This document shows positions 8,775-18,323 of a stretch of 64,000 nucleotides of DNA, piece after piece. Where the stretch lies: NCBI RefSeq assembly GCF_009017415.1, contig NC_092405.1, positions 3,472,001 to 3,536,000 on the forward strand. Direction: 5' to 3'. The notes under the pieces were generated by a model. That model was not told the origin of the DNA. It saw nothing but the letters and a program-made list of their open reading frames with translations, and did no database searches. A program made the translations under genes and the position numbers. The DNA comes from Aspergillus flavus. Lineage: Eukaryota > Ascomycota > Eurotiomycetes > Eurotiales > Aspergillaceae. Position 1 is the first letter of the stretch; every line of letters begins with the position of its first letter.

Positions 8775-10805
8775 ATGGCGCCATCGACAGATGTTGAACG
8801 TCTGGACCTGCTGCAGACAGAGGCCCGAACCTCAACTGCGGACAAGATCGATCTGCTTGACACACTGGGACTCTGTGAAGAATTCAATAAAGAAGAGAGG
8901 CGAGTTGGAGGAGCTGTCGCGTGCTGTCTACCAACTATTGCATCATTGATTGACGACTTAGCTCCGAGACTCGAAGCTGGAGGCAGGCTCATCTATGTTG
9001 GAGCCGGGAATAGCGGCCGGGTCGGGTTCATGGATTGCAGTGAACTGCCGGTGACCTTCTCGGTCGACCCCCAACAGTTTCTAACTGTCGTTGCAGGGGG
9101 TACTGAAGCCATAATTCAAGCCCAGGAAGGTGCTGAGGATGTGGAAAGTGACGGAGCTCTGAGAATGGAGGCTCTCCAGCTGAATGAGAAGGACACAGTA
9201 ATTGGAATTTCAGCATCGGGAAGAACCCCATTTGTTCTAGGAGCACTTCGAGTAGCTCTTAAGCATGATGCACTTACGGCTGGAATTACGAACACGTATC
9301 CCTCTAGAATTGACAAGCTCGGAGTCAAACACAGCATATGTCCTTTGGTTGGACCCGAATTTCTCACGGGAAGCACTAGACTCAAAGCAGGCAGCGCTGC
9401 TAAACAGATCCTCAACATGATCAGCACCTGCTCGATGGTAAAACTTGGCAAAACATATAAGGGCCTCATGATTGATGTACGAGTGAATAATTGGAAACTG
9501 AAGGCGCGTGGGAGAAGAATTGTGCGTCAGGTTTGCAATGGAGCCCCGATACACATCATAGAGAAGAACGGGCTACCGTCGTCACAGGCGGTTGACGTCC
9601 CTGAAACAGCTGATGGCGATGCGATCATTGACTCTTTGATCCGGGAGTGTCAGGGCAGTGTCAAGCTAGCCTGTGCAGTGGCTATCTCCGGCTTTCCTCC
9701 TGATGTTTCCAAGCAGATGCTTGATTCTGCAGGTGGTAACTTCCACGTTTTCGTTCAAGGAATTAGAATGAAGGCTCCGCCAAGCCCCGTGTCTCTTGGT
9801 GAGTCCGATTACTGTCTTTGCGTGGACGGCGGTGGAACGAACTGCACTGTGTCGATTGCAACAGAGTCCATGGTTGTTGGTCAAGGGGTCGCTGGTCCCT
9901 GTAATTTCAACGCGGTTACTCTAGACGAACTTATGGATCAAATAAAGCTGGCCACAAAACGGGCGTCCTCAACGATCCTTGCAAGGCAGGGATTTGGCTA
10001 TCCCAACCTACCAAGGTTCTCGAAGGTCTGGGTAGGATTGGCTGGGCTATACCATGCGGACCAGGTTGCAACATTGACCCGTCGCCTGGAGGAGCTCTTT
10101 GACGTTTCTGTAAAGAATGGAACACTGCGACTGACCAGTGACGGTATACTCCTCGGCTCCTGTATTGCAATGGATGACTCGGTCGAATGTGCGATTTCCG
10201 TGATTGCCGGGACAGGATCGGTAGCAACTGCCTTCAAAAAGGCCCCTTCAAACGAGATTGTCCAAGTTGGTCGGACAGGAGGTTGGGGCTACCTTATTGG
10301 GGATCAAGGGAGCGCTTTTGATATCGGCAAGAGGGCACTTCAGCTTGTTTTGTCCAGTGTCGAGCAAAGACAATTCCAAGCTACTCACGAGCTCACAGAG
10401 TTCGAGAGGGTGATCTTGGAAGAACTCAACTCTAACGAAGCAGGTGTCCTTACGCAAATATACCACTCGGATGCTAAGCCTAAAGAGAAAATAAGTGACA
10501 TGGCGAAGGTTGTCACAAAGTTAGGGTTTCGAGAACGGGACCCCGATCCTCAAGCGCTAGGAATTCTAACATCTGCAGCCGGTACTTTGCTTCAGCAGAT
10601 CAAACCACTTACTGAGATCTGTGACCCTCGTAAATGTGCACTCATTCTGTCTGGTGCCTTAATGAACCTTCCTGACTATCAGAATTTGATCCTACAGGAG
10701 TGGGACAAGCAACAGCAGTCACCATTCAAGAAAGTTTTGGTGGTCAATGATGCATCAGGCTATGCTGCTCAGTTTCTAGCTAGACAGAATATGACAATAT
10801 ACTAG
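8775..10805 (+). CDS. bifunctional MurNAc-6-phosphate etherase / amino-sugar kinase fusion
   Basis: A single exon of 676 aa with ATG in good context (ACCATGG). Residues 10-328 are MurQ: YVGAGNSGRVGFMDCSELPV, AGGTEAIIQAQEGAEDVE, DTVIGISASGRTPFVLGAL, GPEFLTGSTRLKAGSAAKQI and LMIDVRVNNWKLKARGRRIV, plus the small helical tail. The two catalytic Glu of bacterial MurQ correspond to Glu90 and Glu121, with the same 31-residue spacing. Residues 345-676 are a BadF/BadG/BcrA/BcrD-type kinase like NAGK and clostridial MurK, with DGGGT at 351-355, GTGS at 479-482, GGWGYLIGDQGSAFDIGKRA from 502 and LSGAL at 625-629. Predicted chemistry: MurNAc + ATP to MurNAc-6-P, then to GlcNAc-6-P + D-lactate. Fungal MurQ homologues may be labelled glucokinase regulator (GKRP)-like. 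The intact etherase residues and the single SIS domain argue for an enzyme. The origin is probably bacterial. Confidence 0.92.
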   Translation: MAPSTDVERLDLLQTEARTSTADKIDLLDTLGLCEEFNKEERRVGGAVACCLPTIASLIDDLAPRLEAGGRLIYVGAGNSGRVGFMDCSELPVTFSVDPQQFLTVVAGGTEAIIQAQEGAEDVESDGALRMEALQLNEKDTVIGISASGRTPFVLGALRVALKHDALTAGITNTYPSRIDKLGVKHSICPLVGPEFLTGSTRLKAGSAAKQILNMISTCSMVKLGKTYKGLMIDVRVNNWKLKARGRRIVRQVCNGAPIHIIEKNGLPSSQAVDVPETADGDAIIDSLIRECQGSVKLACAVAISGFPPDVSKQMLDSAGGNFHVFVQGIRMKAPPSPVSLGESDYCLCVDGGGTNCTVSIATESMVVGQGVAGPCNFNAVTLDELMDQIKLATKRASSTILARQGFGYPNLPRFSKVWVGLAGLYHADQVATLTRRLEELFDVSVKNGTLRLTSDGILLGSCIAMDDSVECAISVIAGTGSVATAFKKAPSNEIVQVGRTGGWGYLIGDQGSAFDIGKRALQLVLSSVEQRQFQATHELTEFERVILEELNSNEAGVLTQIYHSDAKPKEKISDMAKVVTKLGFRERDPDPQALGILTSAAGTLLQQIKPLTEICDPRKCALILSGALMNLPDYQNLILQEWDKQQQSPFKKVLVVNDASGYAAQFLARQNMTIY

Positions 10806-11994
10806 CTATAAAATCCCGTTTACGCATCTTTCCACCTGTAGCTCTATTGTTGACAACCAGGCTTATAACTATCAAAGCTATTATCGAAACAGGCAGTTTA
10901 TTCATCGAGGTCATGTATAGTGCTAACCTCCTTAGTTCAAGCGAGTCTTGGTAAGGACATGCTACGAAATGTGTGGTAACCTTACATCCAGATACTCTGT
11001 ACTTTTCCTCCATCTGTTTCGCCATTTTTAACATATGAAGGGCTTCATCAAATCCATCCAGAGGGCACAGAACATTTTAATTCCACCATACAGTCACAAG
11101 TCGTCCCCACCGATAGAAACAACATACGTGAAAAATCTTTTGCTCGTCGTCCAAAGGTCGTATGGGTACTTGTCGACGTCAAGTCTTTCAATAAATTGAA
11201 TCAGCTCACCAAGCGTTAGATACCAGTCAATTAGGTATTCAAGGCTACCCATCTCGGAATTGCAGCCTTGCAACGACTCGCCAGGGTATCTATTATTCAA
11301 ATAAGGATGCAGCCGTACGATTTATTGACCATAACAGGGTAATATCCCTTTGAAGTAATAACACGGCGCTTTTCTCTGTATATTGCGACCACTGGTAGAC
11401 TCAGCTCTGGAGTTAGGTCTGTCAATACATGATTCTCGTTTAATTCAAAGAGGGTTGACTGTTGCTTCTTGTATCAAAATCGGAAGGCCAATTATCAGCT
11501 GTTAACTGCACTGGCGCTGCTAACGGAGCTCCTGTGCGCCATGCATCAGACCATCTTGTGTGTTTCGAGGGGCATACTTTCTGTAGAGGATTCCGTATCT
11601 ATAGTGCGACTAGCCATTGCTCGTCAGTGTAGTGTTTTCCCAATTCATTGCATTATGATCATATTCTGAAAGATCAAAACCACCGTGGGTTCAAACGCCT
11701 TTCTGATCCTGCGCATTCAAATCCTGATCCCTTTCCAAAATCACGTTGATTTGCCGGTAAATCACGGTGCGGACTCTTTTCTGCTGGACTCAGACTTCTT
11801 CACGATTTGGGGGTACTGCAGCTCCCTCCCGTATTTAAGTAAGTTCAAGCCCAAAGTATACTCGAAAGCGACGACTTAGCTTGCGCTTTCCGCGGGTCGG
11901 GGTCGCCACGGCACTGCGTCGCAGTGGGGATATGTACCATACTAAGCAGCCAGGTGTTCATCAACCGCACTGGAAAATGGTAACTCGCTTGTAA
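10806..11994. other. no intact gene; possible relic exon
   Basis: The only coding-looking stretch is on the minus strand at 11094-11325. It is an ATG-less frame ending YVVSIGGDDL before a stop and may be the C-terminal exon of a lost gene. No family is recognised. Confidence 0.35.
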
Positions 11995-12621
11995 CTACCA
12001 ACCAGAAGAGTCGAGCGAAGCCGCTGCTTTTTTAGAGGGACTTTTGAGAAGACTTTGCAAAAGCACATGGAGTCCCTCCTGGTAGAGGCGCGCGAAATCG
12101 GCCTTCAATGTTTGCGCGAAGTATATTGACCAGCATCTTGTGGAAGGCTTATGGGCTCTTTGCATAGCTCTATGACTACTGCCACGGAAAAGAGGATCCC
12201 CGCGCAAAGAGAAAGAATCCTATTGACACCATCCCAAAAGAATTCCAGCGCTTTGCCCACACGGTCTTCTCCGATGCGTCCGCCGCCCAGCATTGATGCC
12301 AAAATCGAACTTCTCTTTCTTTTCGCGGCTTGTAGAACATTCAAAGGACGTGATCCAATAACCAATGTGTAAGCAATAATAAGCAAGCAATATTCTGTGA
12401 ACAGTCATATAGAACCGGTCAAAGCCGGAGACCACATATGAAGAGTAGATGTCAAGTCTGAGATCATAGAATGATGCTTGCTGGTAAAAGATCGACAGTA
12501 CTGCAGGACCACGCAGTCGAGATTCAAGAGATCGCCCTTCGACCACTGCTGGTTGCACGGGAGGGTTGAAGGCAGAGAAGGGCCAACAACGTGGATCGAG
12601 TATGATCATGTGTGTTAGCAT
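11995..12621 (-). pseudogene. decayed or multi-exon membrane-protein frame, unidentified
   Basis: An ATG at 12621 opens a frame (12220-12621). Its reading seems to pass near 12390 into another frame, either through a splice at TTCACAG or through a frameshift. The second frame encodes two hydrophobic segments (CLLIIAYTLVIGSR; LSLCAGILFSVAVVIEL) separated by a basic loop. A third frame (11995-12207) carries the tail. The segments read as one membrane protein, but no set of introns of normal size joins all of them, so I call it decayed. The function is unknown. Confidence 0.25.
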
Positions 12622-13248
12622 CTTATTGACTAGGGTTCTATCATTCTAATGTTTCCTTCAGAGTCGAAATCGTGGGTCCAATGTTGCGCTCTCTTCGGTG
12701 CCTCTTGCATCATATACGTATAAGCCCACATCGAAATCCGTGTCATGGCCGATCGCCAGATCTAGGATACTTTGCTGGTACTCATCTTTCGGTTTGAGCA
12801 TGTCAAGCCCGGTCCGCGTTTGCCACATAATCCACTGTCATCTAGTATAGGACTTTAGGCCTATGGTCAGCGAAACCTCCATTCAAGGTCAACGTTATCA
12901 GAGACAACTGGGGTTACCCCTTCCACCCATCCTTGGTGCCCCGTGACTAGTGTGCGTTCTCCATGATTGTATCCTCCTTCGTGGGTCTTTCGATGTTATT
13001 GGTAACACTAGAATCGTTAGTCTATATATTCAACGTAATGTGATACCGGTAATAATCAAGGAGATCTTCTACCCATGGGCCTAATCCAACTCTTACAGCT
13101 ACCCCATTTCTATGTAGGCTCATATACGATACAGCCTTGGAATGTACTTACCCTTTGTAAACGCTGGTTGTGGTGGTGATGGTGGTAGTGGTGGTTGTGG
13201 TTGTGGTTGTGGCTGGCAACTGTAATGGTGCAAACACAATTATGTTCA
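12622..13248. other. no gene seen
   Basis: Apart from the GGT/GTT simple repeat near its right end, no open frame or recognisable motif is visible. Confidence 0.45.
13163..13213. repeat. GGT/TGG microsatellite-like tract
   Basis: An imperfect trinucleotide run, GGTGGTGATGGTGG followed by repeated TTGTGG units. Confidence 0.7.
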
Positions 13249-13858
13249 TCAAATGTCCTTGTTGAAATCAAGCGCCAGCGATGGTCTGGTCTCAATACCA
13301 CATACCACTAGTAGTATGCTGGGTCCATGCGAATCAATTGCTGTGCGACCGAGTGATACATGTTTCTGATCCAACCATAGTTTGATCCCCCGACTGGTGT
13401 TCGCTGGTGGTGCAGATACATATCGAATTCCCCTTAAAACCTGTCTGGCAGCGAATCTCGGTTTAGGGAATCGTTCTTCCACCAATACATTAGTTTTGGG
13501 ATAAGAACAGACCCTTCCTTCTCCCACGCGTTCATTTCCTGGGCAAGAGACTTAGTGATTCCTCGGTCGTCTGATTGCCGAAACACCCATCGTTTGACCT
13601 GTTAGGTTCCGCCTTGGAGTACTCCTTGGAAGTAGTCAACGTCTGACGGCTTAACCGATGCCCCCTCAGTTGTTTTCGCCCTGTCCCCTTTGTAGGAACG
13701 AGTTCTCCTGTCACAGACTTCTCGAGTACATTCATGATCGAGTTCTCCAACTTATTGAATCCTTGGGTAACGACTCGACACTCGAAGGCACTGGGTGAAT
13801 CCGCTTTATACACACCAACTGGATATTGGAGGTTATTTTCGGTGTATGCTCCTCGCAA
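13249..13858 (-). pseudogene. unassigned broken frames downstream of the SNF2 relic
   Basis: Two minus-strand frames (13249-13527 and 13532-13858) follow the SNF2-like fragment. The 13532-13858 frame is in the same phase as the helicase fragment, separated from it by two stops within about 54 nt. They may be the remainder of the same decayed gene. No motif is recognised. Confidence 0.25.
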
Positions 13859-13912
13859 GCGTGTTCGATTTTGCTTTGTAGATTAGAGCAACAAGACTGC
13901 TGACCTCAGTAC

Positions 13913-14296
13913 TTAGCTTATATCTGCGGTATGTACCATGCTCTTCTGTCCTGCCTCTCTACTGCGTAGTTTCGTTAAGATGTCCAAAACTTCATCTCCT
14001 ATATATCGCAACTCATTGGCTATGTAGTTGTAACGGGGTAGCCAACAACCAGTACGGCGCTTAGGGCCCGCCTTTAGACTACCCTTAAGCAAGTGTCTTG
14101 ACTCCTTCAAGAATGCGATTCCCCACCGAAAGGACCGCCCAATAGCTTGGTTGCGAATCTCTTTGGGAGTTGTAGGGGGAAAGAGGTGAGCATTTCGACA
14201 CTGGTTCTGTAAATTGAGACCCGCGCTGTTGACAGAAAATGGGTCGATTTGTACCATGCGTCCGAATAGACTGTGGTTGAACTTTTCAATCAGCAT
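13913..14296 (-). pseudogene. SNF2-family helicase fragment (C-terminal motor lobe)
   Basis: A 127-codon frame containing NSAGLNLQNQC followed by PPTTPKEIRNQAIGRSFRWG. This matches SNF2/RAD54-type helicase motifs V and VI (AG.NLQ, then QAIGR..R.GQ), with the motif VI Gln changed to Ile. No upstream ATPase lobe with Walker A/DEAH is visible, so it is a truncated relic. It directly abuts the gypsy reverse-transcriptase fragment. Helicase activity is excluded by the missing half. Confidence 0.55.
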
Positions 14297-14378
14297 AACG
14301 CTCGACCTAATGTCGGAAGTACCCTGTCAAACCAAGGTATGTTTGAAGCTCCTTGAGGTAGGTCGGGAAGTCCAAAAC
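14286..14378 (-). mobile_element. Ty3/gypsy reverse-transcriptase fragment
   Basis: The reverse strand reads FPTYLKELQTYLGLTGYFRH, a stop, then VERYAD. This is the conserved RT thumb signature of fungal gypsy Pol (P-T-x-LK-LQTYLGLTGYFR-YVERYA). A TAG replaces the expected Tyr codon and the next stop follows within seven codons, so the element is dead. Only about 30 codons are recognisable. Confidence 0.6.
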
Positions 14379-14681
14379 TTGGATTGCGACCGGCGGCATA
14401 ATCTGTTCGCACGCTCACAACAATCACAATCAGCAACTCTAAGACTCGCCTTACTGTAATATTGAATTTGTACACAGTCTGCAGCATCTGAATCCTCGAC
14501 GGATAAGACACTGTCTAAAGTATCAGCAGCAGCTAGGCCATCAACCGAAAAAGGACGGTATGACTACTATGCATTTCACAGAAGCTTGTTAAGATTTGGT
14601 GCCAGCTCAAACACCGCTATTCCATGAAAGCAGTCCGCAGGCCCTTTAATGCTAGCAGTACCAGTTTTGCGATAGCCATGG

Positions 14682-14987
14682 TCATCGATATCCTCTAGCG
14701 AGTTTCCACCTCGGCGTTATCCTTAGCAAACGCTTAACTGCCTGAGTTCTTTTTTGGCATCTTTCGTTTCTCGGCGCGGGGGCTGCTGGGGGCAGTTTTG
14801 TAGCGTCGCTTGCTTTGACTGAGATAATATCGTTCCGGTTATCTTGACTACCGGGGTCTTTTTCTTCAAGCAGTCTATATGGGAGAGTTTGAGGCCAAGG
14901 AAATATCTTTAGGTGGCATCTTGAAATCTCTAGATGTGATTCTTTTGAATGAGGCGAAAGTAATCGGGACAATGCGTCTAATACCAT
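14682..14987 (-). mobile_element. possible gypsy RNase H-end debris
   Basis: The frame begins MVLDALSRL, resembling the V.DALSRL end of gypsy RNase H. HKPSE lies just upstream in the neighbouring frame, as expected for the usual H.PG lead-in after a one-base shift. The rest of the 101 codons is basic and unrecognised. The order relative to the RT fragment is reversed, so the two pieces would be from different or rearranged copies. Confidence 0.3.
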
Positions 14988-15088
14988 GTTTCACTGGGTT
15001 TATGAAAAAAAATTGTGGATTTCTGGATTGCTGTATATATTGACTTGCACAGATGAGCCGTATATTATCTTATCAGTTGCTCTTGTTA

Positions 15089-15687
15089 TCAATGATGACT
15101 GCGTGTCTGTGTCGATCGTCGAGGCGTGATCCGTATAGATGATGTAACGTGGCAGAAGTATTTTCTAATATATTTGCCTGTTGTCTTTTGGCAGCATACA
15201 GACCAATCTTTCTCGAATATATGATCGATACAGCCGATAAATGACTGAGTAATCTCGCCTCGCTTTCTGGAACGTATCCAACAAATCTTCACTGTCAAGG
15301 ATATCATCACTAGAAGGTGTATAGCGAATATCCCATAGAACTCTGTTCCTAAAGAGATAATTGAGAGGCAAGTTATCGTAAGTATACTCAGTAGAATCGT
15401 ACTACACAGTGAAAGGCCCAAACCCGCGGCTATATCGGAATGTATAGAAGAGCAGTGGTATCTCTGCAATGCTTTCTCATAATGCTGTTTTCTTACCAAC
15501 ACGCGGTTTAATGCTGCTGCAACCCTTTTTAGTTTATTAGTAGCCAGTTCCAATATATTACAGAACTAGCTTCCGTACTCTGTATTTGATTCTTCCAATT
15601 CTTTCAAATCATCCGAGTTATTCAAGTCTTTATTTTGAGCATGGCATCGTTCCATAACGGATAATTGTCGCCTGAGCTAGACTCCAT
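15089..15687 (-). pseudogene. broken small membrane-protein gene
   Basis: A long minus-strand frame (stop at 15089) reads upstream through one TAG codon and, after a phase change, to an ATG at 15687 (MESSSGDNYPLWND). It encodes an acidic start, a helical basic segment (LATNKLKRVAAALNRVL) and two strongly hydrophobic stretches (LGLSLCSTILLSILTITCLS; GIFAIHLLVMISLTVKICWI). It could be an intron-containing gene, but the in-frame TAG and the shift suggest decay. No family is recognised. Confidence 0.3.
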
Positions 15688-16831
15688 GTTATTTAACCAA
15701 TATTGAAGCCAGCCCTGCAGCTCCAGATGACTGAAGCCATATTAACAGATTCTGCCCCATCAACTGGACTGCAAATTTCCAAGCTGCAATGGAAGCACCA
15801 AAGGACTGCATTAGAGGTGATGCTCAGCAGTCTTACTCCAGCCGAATGTGCCCAGACCATGCCATACATCGCCATTTGTTGTGCATTACTGCAGTCTAAC
15901 ACGCCGATGGACCCGCATGCCAAATGCATGTTGCACAAGCGCTACTCTGAACACTCTCTGCCGACACTCAAATCCTGAAATGGGGTTCTCCTGGCATTTG
16001 CTTCAATTTTGGGGAGGACGGTAAACAATCTCGCCTGTTTGATAAACAAGAACACTGACGCGATGTCATTAGCAGCGGCCATTGCGTCTCAGATATAGCC
16101 CAGAGTAACGCCGTCTATATCCATGTATTCACAGATTCCATAGAAGAGCCGAAGCCAGATCTTCAAACTAACGATATTGACAGCCAAGTGAAACTGATAT
16201 ATGCCAGTTCACACGAGCAAGCACGGTGCCCTGATTTTTAGATAATCCGCCCTAATATCCGGAGCCTCGGTGTGTAGGTTCTTTGTAAGGCAACCGGCAG
16301 GGGACATTGAGCTAGGCACTCGGCTTTCTCGCAAGTGTGAAAGTATAAGTAGCGCGTTGAGCTCCTCGCCATACATCCGACCATAGAAGGTCTGCCTGTG
16401 TTGCGGGCTAGCGAATGATAATGAGAGTTGCAAGGTGATTTTCCTTAGCAAATTCGCAGTGGTAGGTGAAACATATCCTGGAGTCCCTAGTGTAAGTCCG
16501 GCCTGTGTGTTCAGAATAAGGTACAAGTCGGACTAGATAGCCTTGTTTACGTCTTTGACATAAATGACTATACGGTCTTTTTGATGCTTGCTAGAAGTCC
16601 GTAAGCTCTCCACATGCTGTCGAGTCACCTCTATGCTACAGGCGACTGGATGTAATATTCTCCTTCTTGGGCACGAGGACATAGGAATCCCCGGACACCC
16701 TTTGGATTAGTCCCCGAAAGACTCTCAATCCCGAACTGCTGCTAGATACAGATGAAGCTGTCCACTAGCTGTCTTGATCGTCCGACCCTTCAACAGGTGC
16801 AATTTGGGCTACTGCAGGGTTGAGCAGTAAG
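15688..16831. other. no intact gene; unassigned fragments
   Basis: Frames at 15703-15978 (+) and 16209-16526 (-) lack ATG starts and known motifs. This is probably more relic sequence. Confidence 0.4.
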
Positions 16832-17151
16832 TCATCTTTCCCTCCACTCAATATAAGTTGTGTCCCCAATCAAGTCCCTCATATTCGTGCCCGAGCTCTT
16901 CTTCCACAAATGCCCGAGCATATTTTTGGCGATGCGATGGCAGGCATAAAAGATTTCTTTGAGCTCATTAAAAACATGCTGAGCTGATGTGTGGTGTCCA
17001 AGAGAGTACTCTGACCGAAATTCTCCCACAGGTGACCCACAGCTAATGCTTCTTCCAGGTCTTCGATGTTCCTAAAGTGAAGAACGATATAACGGCGTCG
17101 TATGTACACTGAAGGCATATTGTAGGTTATGTAGGCATCAAAGTTATCCAA
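16832..17151 (-). pseudogene. unidentified frame with a shift near 17029
   Basis: A frame starting near 17151 (MDNFDAYITYNMPSVYIRRR) loses protein-like character where a second frame (ending 16832) takes it up: SLGHHTSAQHVFNELKEIFY to a stop after YIEWRER. Read together they look like one alpha-helical protein of about 105 aa with one frameshift. No homologue is recognised. Confidence 0.25.
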
Positions 17152-18323
17152 ACACGGTGTTCCGACTCCGGTCCCAAGTGAGTTCGGAGTTATTAATAGC
17201 CAAGAACAGACATAGACCTGCTAGCGACCCGGCTAATTTTTCTCTTGTTCCATTTGAGTAAAACAACATCTTTCATATGGGGTGCTCCCCTCTGCAGTGA
17301 GGGATCTCTGTCGTCAAAAGGGCTGGGCCATGACTTGCTTATGACGGAGTTGCATGGCAGCAACTGAAACTGGCCAAGTCTACTGCCATGTGCTTCGCAT
17401 ATACAAGAAATGAGCCTGTCACTGCCACACCGATGATGCCTACTATCATTTCCTGATAGTCAAGTAAGAATGGCTTGATGAACGCAAAGCAGGTCCCCAT
17501 CTCATGCTTTCGACAACATGGCGTGAAGGAACTCCCGCATATCAATGAATGGCGCGGCAAAAGACTTTTCAAACCAGTCAAGGACGCAATAGCGGGGCCA
17601 AGAGCCAAAGATGCAGACCGTGTCTCAGTGCTAGTGAAACTCGGTAAATTATGCGAAGATACGTCCTCTGCGAGTGACATCTGATACATGTGCGAAACTC
17701 AGCATTGTCTGGCTTGCCAGCGGCAGTTCGATAACCTGAATTTGTTTGCCGAGTGGAGGATATCTTCCGGCCGTGTATTCTAAACTCCCCATTTCCTCGT
17801 TTCGGTTGAGAGGTTCGACGGTCGATCAACAGCAGTGTTCCTGACGGACTGATGGCTCTGGGACATCATGCGCAAGATTCATTGATTGTATACAGTTCTG
17901 ACCTCAAACAAAGTTGTGTGCTTGGAAAAGAAAAGTGTTTGTATCTTTTTTGATTACACGGTGAAGCTATTGGGGATATAGTAGCATAGCAAGACTTTCA
18001 AATATGATGTTTTGACTTGATAGCATCCATGTGAGACATATGATGAAGGCAAAGACAATACTCTCTTTATGTAGATCTAGGGAGCAATGGGTATGATAGT
18101 CGATAGATTCTGGAGAGGGGGAAGGTGGGATTTCGACCTAGATAATAGCTATCCTATAGTGAAAGCTGGCTACCTTGTAAGAATAATTCTACCCTGTGAA
18201 TCATGGATTGAATGCCATTTCAAAGGTCAATATTTTAGAGGAATAGAACATATCATATTCACCCAAAAAGTCAGCGACATAGCTGGATTCGTCTTTCACC
18301 CTCGACTGGAATGCTGCAATTAG
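17152..18323. other. low-support small ORFs only
   Basis: A minus-strand ATG frame at 17339-17689 (116 aa, one hydrophobic stretch IVGIIGVAVTGSFLVYA) and a plus-strand ATG frame at 18087-18323 (78 aa) are open. Neither has recognisable motifs or splice support. Confidence 0.3.

Noticed and set aside
8775..10805. Reading the fusion gene as a glucokinase regulatory protein (GKRP)
   Set aside because: GKRP has two SIS domains and no kinase domain. Here a single SIS domain with both etherase Glu residues is followed by an intact ATP-binding kinase fold.
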